Below, piece by piece: positions 10,915-17,645 of a stretch of 64,000 nucleotides of DNA. Both the position numbers and the translations under genes were made by a program. The notes below the pieces were generated by a model. It was given only the letters and a program-made list of their open reading frames with translations. It was not told the DNA's origin and did not search any database. Every line of letters begins with the position of its first letter. Positions within the stretch are counted from its first letter, which is position 1. The stretch is from Palsa-504 sp963835775 (GTDB lineage: Bacteria > Actinomycetota > Actinomycetes > Streptosporangiales > Streptosporangiaceae): the NCBI GenBank assembly GCA_963835775.1, contig CAWIHB010000004.1:620001-684000 (forward strand), read 5' to 3'.

Positions 10915-11705
10915 CGACCGTTCTGCTGGTGCGGCATGGGCTCACCGCGACGACCGGCCACGTGCTCACCGGGTGGATGCCTGGCATCCCGCTCGATGAC
11001 CGCGGCCGGGCCCAGGCCGCCGCGCTGGCCGCCAGGCTGGCGCCGTTGCGCCTTGATGCCATCGTGAGCAGCCCGCTGGACCGATGCCTGCAGACGGCGG
11101 CGGCCATCGCGGCCGGGCGGGACAGCCAGCAGGTCATCACCGAGGACCGGGTGGGGGAGTGCCGCTACGGTGACTGGACCGGGCAGCCGCTGAAGAAGCT
11201 GGCCGCCGAGAAGCTGTGGCGCGTGGTGCAGGCGCACCCGAGCGCGGTGACGTTTCCCGGGCCCGACGGGGAATCGATGCCGGATATGCAGCACCGGGCG
11301 GTGGCCGCGGTCCGGGACTGGAATGCCAGGCTCGGCCCGGATGCCACCTACCTGATCTGCTCGCACGGCGATGTCATCAAGGCCATCGTCGCCGATAGCC
11401 TGGGATTGCACCTCGATCAGTGCCAGCGGATCCAGGCCGATCCCTGCTCGCTGAGCGTGATCAGGTATACGCCACTGCGACCGTTCCTGATCCGGATGAA
11501 CGACAGAGGGGGTGGAGTCGACGACCTCATGCCCCGTCCTGACGGACACCACCCCCGGGCCAGCGACGCCGCGGTCGGCGGCGGCTCCGGCGGGGCGGCG
11601 CAGGCCAACGGGCAGGCCGAGGCGATGAACGGTGCGACTGCGATCCGGGCCGGGGCCGTTGCGGACCCTGCCGGTCGTCAGCAGTCGGTGGACACGCGAG
11701 GATAG
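10911..11705 (+). CDS. Histidine phosphatase, MSMEG_4193-type phosphomutase
   Basis: This is a phosphoglycerate-mutase superfamily protein. The catalytic LVRHG near the N-terminus carries the phospho-accepting His; the Arg of SSPLDRCLQTA and the late His of ICSHGDVIKAIVAD complete the site. The family is almost confined to actinobacteria and is found beside DUF3090 and SCO1664 proteins, exactly as here; its substrate is not known. The core ends near residue 190. The remaining 75 residues are low-complexity (GGGSGGAAQANGQ) and unusual in length. GTG at 10911 overlaps the FHA stop. Confidence 0.88.
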   Translation: MTTVLLVRHGLTATTGHVLTGWMPGIPLDDRGRAQAAALAARLAPLRLDAIVSSPLDRCLQTAAAIAAGRDSQQVITEDRVGECRYGDWTGQPLKKLAAEKLWRVVQAHPSAVTFPGPDGESMPDMQHRAVAAVRDWNARLGPDATYLICSHGDVIKAIVADSLGLHLDQCQRIQADPCSLSVIRYTPLRPFLIRMNDRGGGVDDLMPRPDGHHPRASDAAVGGGSGGAAQANGQAEAMNGATAIRAGAVADPAGRQQSVDTRG

Positions 11706-11709
11706 GGCT

Positions 11710-12270
11710 ATGCCGGTCTACTTCTATGACCCGCCGGACAGGTTCGTGGCCGGCGCGGTCGGGCAGCCAGGAGAACGGATCTTCTACCTGCAGGCGACCT
11801 CGACTGGTCGCGTGACCAGCGTTGTCCTGGAGAAATTCCAGGTCAGCCTGCTGGCCGAACGCATCGACGAGCTCCTGGATGAGGTGCTCAGGCGTACCGG
11901 CGGGTCGCCCGAGGTGCCCGCGGCCGCCCCCGCCGGGCTGGAGGACGACGGCCCGCTCGACCTGCCGCTGCTCGAGGACTTCAGGGTCGGCGCGATCGCC
12001 CTGGCCTGGGACGGCGACGGGGGCATGGTCGTGATCGAGGCGCAGGAGGAATCGGACGAGCCGGTGGAACCGCTGGCCGAGGACATCCCGGCCGACGGGC
12101 CTGGGGTGCTCAGGGTGCGCATCACGCCGGGGGCCGCACGCGCCTTCGCCCAGCGCGCGGCCAAGATCGTCGCGGCGGGCCGCCCGCCCTGCCCGCTATG
12201 CGGCCTGCCGCTGGATACCGACGGCCACGTGTGCCCCCGGCAGAACGGTCACCGCGTCAGCCATGCTTAG
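11710..12270 (+). CDS. DUF3090 family protein with C-terminal zinc-binding motif
   Basis: The 186-residue protein begins MPVYFYDPPDRFVAGAVGQP, the typical DUF3090 start, followed by GERIFYLQATSTGRVTSVVL. The C-terminus has CPLCGLPLDTDGHVCPR, a probable zinc-binding CxxC/HxC module. Its function is unknown. It belongs to a conserved actinobacterial trio with the upstream phosphomutase-like protein and the downstream SCO1664 protein. ATG at 11710 lies four bases after the preceding stop. Its stop overlaps the ATG at 12263 (ATGCTTAG), suggesting coupling with the next gene. Confidence 0.88.
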   Translation: MPVYFYDPPDRFVAGAVGQPGERIFYLQATSTGRVTSVVLEKFQVSLLAERIDELLDEVLRRTGGSPEVPAAAPAGLEDDGPLDLPLLEDFRVGAIALAWDGDGGMVVIEAQEESDEPVEPLAEDIPADGPGVLRVRITPGAARAFAQRAAKIVAAGRPPCPLCGLPLDTDGHVCPRQNGHRVSHA

Positions 12271-13159
12271 TGAGCCCTCGGGGGGACGACCCCCCCAGAC
12301 CCCCCCGCGACCGGTGGGACCCATCCCCCCGGACCCCCCTTGGGGGGGGCTGCCCGCCCCCCCAGACCCCCATGGGGCCGAGCAGGCCGCGCTGGAGTTG
12401 CTGGCCAGCGGGGAACTTGAGGTCGAAGGCCGACTGGTAGACGCGTCTAACGCCACCTTGTACTGCACGATCACGGTCGCCGGGCCGCAGCCGAGGAGCG
12501 GAAAAAATCCGGGCCGTCCCGCCAAGAACGCCAAGAACGCACCGGCCGCCGAAACCAAGATCGCCTGCGTCTACAAGCCGATCGCGGGCGAGCGCCCGTT
12601 GTGGGACTTCCCGGCAGGAACGCTGGCCGGGCGGGAAGTCGCCGCCTACATCGTCTCCCGTGCGGCCGGCTGGGACGTGGTCCCGCCCACGGTCATGCGC
12701 GACGGGCCGTTCGGCCCCGGCATGTGCCAGCTGTGGATCGACCACGACACCGAGGTGGACCTGATCTCGCTGTCCCGCCGCACCGATCACGCGGGCCTGC
12801 GCGACATGGCCGTATTCGACGCCGTAGTGAACAACGCCGACCGGAAGATCGGCCACCTGCTGCCCGTTCCCGATGGGCACCTGTACGGCTGCGACCACGG
12901 GGTCTGCTTCGCCGAGGATTACAAGCTGCGCACCGTCTTGTGGCAGTGGCGGGGCAAAAGCTTGCCCAGGCGCTCGGTGGAGGCCCTGCGCCGCCTGAAC
13001 GCGCAGCTCACCGACGGCGCCCTGGCCGAGGAACTGTCCGCGCTGCTGGCCTCGAGCGAGATCAGCGCCACCAGGATCAGGATCGAGACCCTGCTCAAGC
13101 ACCGGGTGCATCCCTACCCGCCCGCCGACTGGCCCGCCGTCCCCTGGCCCCCCATCTAA
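12263..13159 (+). CDS. SCO1664-family protein, PI3/4-kinase-like fold
   Basis: This is an actinobacteria-restricted family distantly related to phosphatidylinositol 3/4-kinases. From about residue 40 the protein matches (ALELLASGELEVEGRL, VYKPIAGERPLWDFPAGTLA with the likely ATP-binding Lys). The catalytic-loop-like VFDAVVNNADRKIGHLL and the metal-binding-like YGCDHGVCF follow. The substrate is unknown. The first 36 or so residues are Pro-rich (QTPPRPVGPIPPDPPWG) because they are translated from a G-tract repeat. The only ATG in frame before the conserved part is 12263, which overlaps the DUF3090 stop; a TTG at about 12397 is an alternative start that would avoid the repeat. Confidence 0.82.
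   Translation: MLSEPSGGRPPQTPPRPVGPIPPDPPWGGLPAPPDPHGAEQAALELLASGELEVEGRLVDASNATLYCTITVAGPQPRSGKNPGRPAKNAKNAPAAETKIACVYKPIAGERPLWDFPAGTLAGREVAAYIVSRAAGWDVVPPTVMRDGPFGPGMCQLWIDHDTEVDLISLSRRTDHAGLRDMAVFDAVVNNADRKIGHLLPVPDGHLYGCDHGVCFAEDYKLRTVLWQWRGKSLPRRSVEALRRLNAQLTDGALAEELSALLASSEISATRIRIETLLKHRVHPYPPADWPAVPWPPI
12277..12376 (-). repeat. G-tract hairpin repeat, copy c
   Basis: Read on the minus strand it shows GGGGGTCTGGGGGGG, a spacer, CCCCCCC, then a second GGGGGGTCCGGGGGG block and a third GGGGGGGTCTGGGGGGG block with CCCCCC. It is the same family as copies a and b but inverted, and it is translated as the N-terminus of the SCO1664 protein. Confidence 0.8.
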
Positions 13160-13187
13160 CCCGCCCCGCCGTCCCCCCGACTCGCGT

Positions 13188-14090
13188 CTAGCCGGACTCC
13201 CCGGCGCCGCCGTGGCGCCTGAAGTAGCGCTCGAATTCGCGGGCGATGGCGTCGCCGCTCGCCTCGGGCAGGTCCATCGCGTCCTTGGCCTCCTCAAGCG
13301 TCCGCACGTAGTCGGCGACCTCGGAGTCCTGCTGGGCGAGCTCGTCGACGCCCCGCTCCCAGGCGCGCGCCTCCTCGGGCAGATCGGCCAGCGGCAGCGG
13401 CGCGTCCAGGACGTCCTCGACGCCGCGCAGCAGAGCCAGCGTGGCCTTCGGGCTGGGCGGCTGCGCCACGTAGTGCGGCACCTGCGCCCACAGTGAGACG
13501 GTGGGGATGCCCGCACCCGTGCAGGTGTGCTGCAGCACGCCGATGATCCCGGTCGGGCCCTTGTAGTCGACCCGGCCGATGCCGCTCACGGCGATATCGC
13601 CGGGCAGCCTCACGTTCGACGAGCCGACAGAAACCGGCACCGGGCGGGTGTGCGGCGCGTCGGCCAGCAGCGCGCCGAGCAGGATGACCAGGTCGACGCC
13701 GAGGGCTTCCAGGCTCTGCACGAGCTCGTCGCTGAATGCCCGCCAGCGCATGTTCGGCTCGATGCCGTGCACCAGGACCACGTCCCTGGACAGCCCGGTC
13801 GGCGGCGCGGACCCGTCGGCCGGATCCTGGGGTTGTGCCCGGGCCAGCGAGATCCTGGTCGTCGGCCAGATCAGGCGTTTGGTCTGGCCGCTCTCGACCT
13901 CGATCACCGGCCGGTTGACCTGGAAGTCGTAGAAGTCCTCGGGGTCGATGGCGGCGATCGGGGCCGCCTGCCAGGCGATGCCCAGGTGGTTGACCACCCC
14001 GCTGGCCGCCTCACCAGCGTCGTTCCAGCCCTCGAACCCAGCGATCGCAACCGGAGAGGTGAGTTCGCCGATGTCGTTGAACTCGATGAC
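13188..14090 (-). CDS. PAC2-family protein without a standard start codon
   Basis: The family (PAC2, related to proteasome assembly chaperone 2) is common in actinobacteria; its function is unsettled. The conserved N-terminus IEFNDIGELTSPVAIAGFEG and WNDAGEAASGVVNHLG is encoded at 13980-14087, and the rest follows in frame to the stop at 13188 (ending RRHGGAGESG). In that frame the expected start position reads GTC (14090-14088) then ATC (14087-14085), with a TAG two codons further upstream. No ATG, GTG or TTG precedes the conserved part. The first standard start is GTG at 13997, which would delete about 30 conserved residues. A G-to-C change of a GTG start, or use of ATC, would explain it. 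A GAGGTAG Shine-Dalgarno sits at the right distance. Confidence 0.8.
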   Translation of the reverse strand, partial: VIEFNDIGELTSPVAIAGFEGWNDAGEAASGVVNHLGIAWQAAPIAAIDPEDFYDFQVNRPVIEVESGQTKRLIWPTTRISLARAQPQDPADGSAPPTGLSRDVVLVHGIEPNMRWRAFSDELVQSLEALGVDLVILLGALLADAPHTRPVPVSVGSSNVRLPGDIAVSGIGRVDYKGPTGIIGVLQHTCTGAGIPTVSLWAQVPHYVAQPPSPKATLALLRGVEDVLDAPLPLADLPEEARAWERGVDELAQQDSEVADYVRTLEEAKDAMDLPEASGDAIAREFERYFRRHGGAGESG

Positions 14091-14232
14091 TCTCTACCTC
14101 CCACATCGCGCTGGCCGCCCGGCAACCTCAGGCCCGGGGCCGTTCCCGCGAGCCGTCCCAGCTACAGACTACGTGGTTGCCCCTACTCGTTGGGTGACCT
14201 GCTGGCATGTTCCCCGCCCAGAATGGGTGCCG

Positions 14233-14350
14233 ATGAGCACATTGCGGGCCGCCTTAGCGGGGCGAGTCGTGGTGGCGGACGGGGGCCATGGGCACCATGC
14301 TCCAGGCAGAGGAGATGCAGCTGCATCCCGAGCAGTCCACCGACGCGATC
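14233..14350 (+). pseudogene. metH: Relic of the metH 5' end (cobalamin-dependent methionine synthase)
   Basis: From the ATG at 14233 the frame reads MSTLRAALAGRVVVADG, then shifts in a five-G run (14281-14285, one G too many). It continues as AMGTMLQAEEMQL. This is the characteristic MetH N-terminus (RVVVADGAMGTMLQA). The remaining 1100 or so codons are missing, and the similarity fades within about 30 bases before the HAD gene. In M. tuberculosis metH also neighbours a PAC2 gene, which supports a deletion in place. This is a relic, not a functional gene. Confidence 0.7.
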
Positions 14351-14384
14351 ATCGTGCCCCACCCGAGGCGAAATACTTCTTGGT

Positions 14385-15095
14385 ATGAGCGACGTCGCGG
14401 TCCTGTTTGACATGGACGGCCTGCTGATCGACTCCGAACCGCTGTGGTTTGCGGCCGAGGCCGCGGTCATGGCCAGGCTCGGGGTGCAGTGGACCCAGGC
14501 CGACCAGCACCAGCTGCTGGGTGGCAGCCTAGAGCGCTCGGTGAGCTACATGCTGGCCAAGGCCGCGCGGCCGGTGCTGCCGCAGACGCTGGCCGCGTGG
14601 CTGATGGCCGATATCACCGAGCGAGTCCGCCGCGACGTGCCGCTCCGGCCGGGCGCGCCGGAGCTGCTCGCCTCGGTCGCCCGCGCCGGCCTGCCCTGCG
14701 CCCTGGTCACCTCGTCCGAGCGGACGTTCATGGATGCCGTCCTGGCCAGCACCGGCCTGCGGTTCGACGTGCTGGTATGCGCCGACGACGTGACCGCGAC
14801 CAAGCCCGACCCGGAGTGTTACCTGCTCGCGGCCAAGCTGATCGGCGTGCCCCCGGCGGACTGCTTCGCCCTGGAAGACTCGCCCAACGGCGTGGCGTCC
14901 GCCGAAGCCGCCGGGTGCCGGGTCATCGCGGTGCCGTCCGTGGTCCCGATCGCCCCGGCACCAGGCCGCACCGTAGTCCGCTCGTTGCTGGATCTTCAGG
15001 CTGACCCCAGCGGTGTCTTCCCCCTGGGGGACGACCCCCCCGGTGACCCCCCCGCTCGGGGGGACCAGTCCCCCCGAACCCCCTTGGGGGGCTAG
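14385..15095 (+). CDS. HAD-superfamily phosphatase (beta-phosphoglucomutase-like)
   Basis: This is a Mg-dependent HAD hydrolase. Motif I is LFDMDGLLIDSE (nucleophile and acid Asp), motif II lies in ALVTSSERTF, the Lys of DDVTATKPDPECY is motif III, and LEDSPNGVASAEAAG is motif IV. A helical cap between motifs I and II makes it a subfamily IA3 phosphatase; the substrate (sugar phosphate or similar) cannot be told. ATG at 14385 gives the proper N-terminus four residues before motif I. The last 25 or so residues (GDDPPGDPPARGDQSPRTPL) come from a G-tract repeat and are not part of the fold. Confidence 0.9.
   Translation: MSDVAVLFDMDGLLIDSEPLWFAAEAAVMARLGVQWTQADQHQLLGGSLERSVSYMLAKAARPVLPQTLAAWLMADITERVRRDVPLRPGAPELLASVARAGLPCALVTSSERTFMDAVLASTGLRFDVLVCADDVTATKPDPECYLLAAKLIGVPPADCFALEDSPNGVASAEAAGCRVIAVPSVVPIAPAPGRTVVRSLLDLQADPSGVFPLGDDPPGDPPARGDQSPRTPLGG
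15015..15093 (-). repeat. G-tract hairpin repeat, copy d
   Basis: The minus strand reads GGGGGTTCGGGGGG, spacer, CCCCCC, then GGGGGGGGTCACCGGGGGGG, spacer, CCCCC. It is the same family as the other copies. It forms the 3' end of the HAD gene and supplies its TAG stop region. Confidence 0.8.
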
Positions 15096-15155
15096 CCCCA
15101 GCGACGGCACTGCCGGGCCGGCTTAGACTCGAAGGAGCAACGCGGGGAGGCGCGG

Positions 15156-15683
15156 ATGTCCACTTATGACAAGATCGCCTGGCTGCCGCTGTGCGGTGGG
15201 CTGACCGGGGTCGGCCTGGTGCTGAGCTACCTCGCCATGCGCAGGCGCGGCCTCGGCTCAGGCCTGCGCTGGGCGGCCGTTTCACTGCTGCCGCTGGCCG
15301 CCTACCTGACCGGCGCGGTCGAGATGTTCTGGAAGATCGGGGTCGCCATCGGGGACTTCGCCACCGGCTTCGTCTTCTCCCCCCGGGTGTGGTCGGGTAT
15401 CGCGGTGACCGGCCTGGCCGTGGTGCTGTTCGTGGCGTCCGGCCCGCTGCGCCGGCGCCGGGTCAAGCAGGGCGGGGACAAGCAGAGCGTGCCTGCGTCC
15501 GGTGCCGCCGGGTCGCTTCCGGCGCCCGGGAAACAGCTCGTCACCCGGCCTGACGCCGGAACCAAGGCCGGCGCCGCGGTGCCCGCCCAGACGCCGGCCA
15601 AGACACGCCGGGGCAAGAACACTGCCGATGACGACGATCTCGGCGACGTCGAGGACATCCTGCGCCGCCACGGCATCACCTGA
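15156..15683 (+). CDS. Small membrane protein with conserved acidic C-terminal tail
   Basis: The 175-residue protein has three hydrophobic segments (about 10-25, 38-52 and 75-95; LPLCGGLTGVGLVLSYLAM and VWSGIAVTGLAVVLFVASG). A basic, Ala/Pro-rich cytoplasmic stretch follows, then the tail DDDDLGDVEDILRRHGIT. Similar actinobacterial proteins are sometimes labelled cellulose synthase without good reason; no glycosyltransferase motif is present. Its function is unknown. ATG at 15156 follows GGAGG. A second copy of the acidic tail lies at 16226-16293. Confidence 0.75.
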   Translation: MSTYDKIAWLPLCGGLTGVGLVLSYLAMRRRGLGSGLRWAAVSLLPLAAYLTGAVEMFWKIGVAIGDFATGFVFSPRVWSGIAVTGLAVVLFVASGPLRRRRVKQGGDKQSVPASGAAGSLPAPGKQLVTRPDAGTKAGAAVPAQTPAKTRRGKNTADDDDLGDVEDILRRHGIT

Positions 15684-15808
15684 CGGGTTAGGCCCGCGCC
15701 GCCTGATCGTAACCCACCCGCCCCAAGTCATCCAGGCTGGTCCTGCCGTAGCTGTGCTAGGCCCGATGTTCCTGGCGGCTTGGCGGGCCACGAAGAGGAG
15801 CGAGACCG

Positions 15809-16156
15809 TCAGCTGGGGCAAGCCTCGTGGACCCAAGTCCCGCAGGCGCGCTTGCGGGCATCTTGCCGTGGCATTACCGGCTGGCCGCACCGGCCGCAGC
15901 GCTGCCCGGCCGCACGGGCCGCGTTAGCCTCCCATCCAGCCGGGTCAGTTGCGACCCAGCTGAGCCCGATCGGGCCGGAGCCGGTCACGGGCAACCCGGC
16001 ACCCCCGGGGCAGAAATGCTCCAGATGCACCTGGCGTACCCGCTCCCCGATCGACACCCGCTCCCCGCCGTGCCCCCGGGCGTTCCGGCCTGCGCGATCA
16101 TCCCTGTCCTCGCCGGGCAATCCCGGGCGGCCACCCAGGCGCTCCCACTCAGCCAC
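15809..16156 (-). CDS. Small protein with C-terminal Cys/His motif
   Basis: This 115-residue frame has no recognised N-terminal domain. Its C-terminus RCGRCGQPVMPRQDARKRAC ends in WVHEACPS, a probable zinc-binding CxxC...HxxC knuckle. The same arrangement (CELCGAVITPGQDVRRRADG, WMHEICP) ends the protein at 23388-23621, which has a clear ribosome-binding site, so this one is probably real too. GTG at 16156 follows GGAG about 10 bases upstream, but the start is uncertain. Confidence 0.5.
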   Translation of the reverse strand: MAEWERLGGRPGLPGEDRDDRAGRNARGHGGERVSIGERVRQVHLEHFCPGGAGLPVTGSGPIGLSWVATDPAGWEANAARAAGQRCGRCGQPVMPRQDARKRACGTWVHEACPS

Positions 16157-16225
16157 CGTGATCCGCTCCAGTCTCCGTGTGCGGGCTTGTCCTTCTCACC
16201 GCAAGGCCCGCAAGGGTAAGGCGCC

Positions 16226-16293
16226 CCGGCCGATGACGACGACGATCTCGGGGACGTCGCGGAAATCTTGCGTCGGCGCGGCATCGCTGAGGC
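16226..16293 (+). repeat. Duplicated acidic-tail fragment of the 15156 gene
   Basis: One frame reads ADDDDLGDVAEILRRRGIAE, nearly identical to the tail DDDDLGDVEDILRRHGIT at 15626-15683. A stop (TAA) lies just upstream in the same frame, so this is a leftover of a partial duplication or of a lost paralogue. Confidence 0.65.
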
Positions 16294-16551
16294 AAAGTTC
16301 ACGTACACCGTCGCGTTCAGACATCATTTTGCCATACGGATCCGCATACCGGATACTCGTAACTTCAGCACCACTGGTACCTGTGATGGACAATATTCTC
16401 AACAGGTAGCGTTGCATGACAAACTAGTACGACTTAAGTCACGATCACGCTACGACTGACACGCGGGACTGGTACCTGCGCGCGAAATGACGGAATCTCA
16501 CTAGTTAGGGCCGAGGCGGCTGTTGCTGCGGGGCAGGTCCTTAAAGACGTA
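16294..16551 (+). promoter_or_regulatory. Upstream region of peptide importer 2
   Basis: These 258 bases have clearly lower GC than the flanking genes, with AT-rich stretches around 16320-16350 and 16380-16440 that suit a promoter for the importer operon. GTACC-type palindromic words (CTGGTACC at 16374 and 16470) recall the GTACC repeat upstream of importer 1. No gene or named riboswitch is seen. Confidence 0.35.
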
Positions 16552-17583
16552 ATGAGCGCCTTTGTTCGGGCAAGAGATTGGCTTGTGGGAATGGCTGTGC
16601 CCATAGACATGGTGACCGGATCGGACGGCCCGCCGCCTGGGTCGGCGCTGTCTGTTCCCGCCCAGGCCATCGAGGGGCGGTCGCTCGGCCAGATCGCCTG
16701 GATGCGGCTGCGGCGGGACAAGGTGGCCATGACGGGCGGCGCCGTCGTGCTCTTCCTCATCCTGGTGGGGATCATCGGGCCGTATCTGGTGCAGAACCCT
16801 ACCATCTACCACTCGAACCTGATCGATCCGGTGTACAGCCGGCCAATCGGGCCGTTCGGCGGGATCAGTCTCGCGCACCCGTTTGGCGTCGAGCCGGTGA
16901 CTGGCCGGGACATGCTGAGCCGCATCGTCAACGGCGCACGGGTGTCGCTGATCATCGCCTTCTTGTCGACCGCGCTCGCGGTCGGCATCGGCGTGGTGAT
17001 GGGCGTCATCGCGGGCTACTTCGGCGGCTGGGTGGATTCGGTGATCGCCCGCGCCATGGACATCTTCCTCGCCTTCCCGCTGCTGGTGTTCGCGATCGCA
17101 CTGGTCGGCGTCATCCCGTCGACCGCGTTCGGCCTGTCAGGGAACGGCCTGAGGATCGGCCTGCTGATCTTCGTGATCGGCTTCTTCGCCTGGCCGTATA
17201 TGGGCCGGATCATCCGCGGCCAGACGCTGTCGCTGCGCGAGCGCGAGTTCGTTGATGCCGCCCGCAGCATGGGCGCCCGGGGGCCGTACATCTTGTTCCG
17301 CGAGCTGCTACCGAACCTGGTCGGGCCGATCCTGGTCTACGCCACGCTGCTGATCCCGACCAACATCCTGTTCGAGGCGGCGCTGTCCTACCTCGGCGTC
17401 GGCATCATCCCTCCGCAGCCGAGCTGGGGCGGGATGCTGTCGGACGCGGTCACCAACGGCTTCTACTCGATCGACCCGATGTACATGATCCTTCCGGGGC
17501 TGGCCATCTTCATCACGGTAATGGCCTTCAACTTGTTTGGAGACGGACTGCGGGATGCCCTTGACCCGAAGGGCATCCGGTAG
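16552..17583 (+). CDS. DppC-type ABC permease, importer 2
   Basis: This is a membrane subunit of a second Dpp/Opp-type importer. The segment LGQIAWMRLRRDKVAMTGGA is the OppC N-terminal motif. About six transmembrane helices follow. The ATPase-docking loop (REREFVDAARSMGARGPYIL then FRELLPNLVG) and the end LFGDGLRDALDPKGIR are typical. ATG at 16552 gives 343 residues; ATG at 16591 is an alternative. Here the C-type permease comes first, before the binding protein, unlike the order in importer 1. Confidence 0.92.
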   Translation: MSAFVRARDWLVGMAVPIDMVTGSDGPPPGSALSVPAQAIEGRSLGQIAWMRLRRDKVAMTGGAVVLFLILVGIIGPYLVQNPTIYHSNLIDPVYSRPIGPFGGISLAHPFGVEPVTGRDMLSRIVNGARVSLIIAFLSTALAVGIGVVMGVIAGYFGGWVDSVIARAMDIFLAFPLLVFAIALVGVIPSTAFGLSGNGLRIGLLIFVIGFFAWPYMGRIIRGQTLSLREREFVDAARSMGARGPYILFRELLPNLVGPILVYATLLIPTNILFEAALSYLGVGIIPPQPSWGGMLSDAVTNGFYSIDPMYMILPGLAIFITVMAFNLFGDGLRDALDPKGIR

Positions 17584-17645
17584 GGCCGATGCAACCCAAA
17601 GTTCGTACAACGAATAACGAATAACGACAGGAGGCGTTTCATCCC

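Noticed and set aside
14091..14232. Cobalamin or SAM riboswitch in front of the metH relic
   Set aside because: No conserved B12-box or S-box words could be recognised, and the gene behind is only a fragment.
16291..16551. tRNA or other stable RNA in the AT-richer gap
   Set aside because: No cloverleaf, T-loop or CCA-like pattern was seen.
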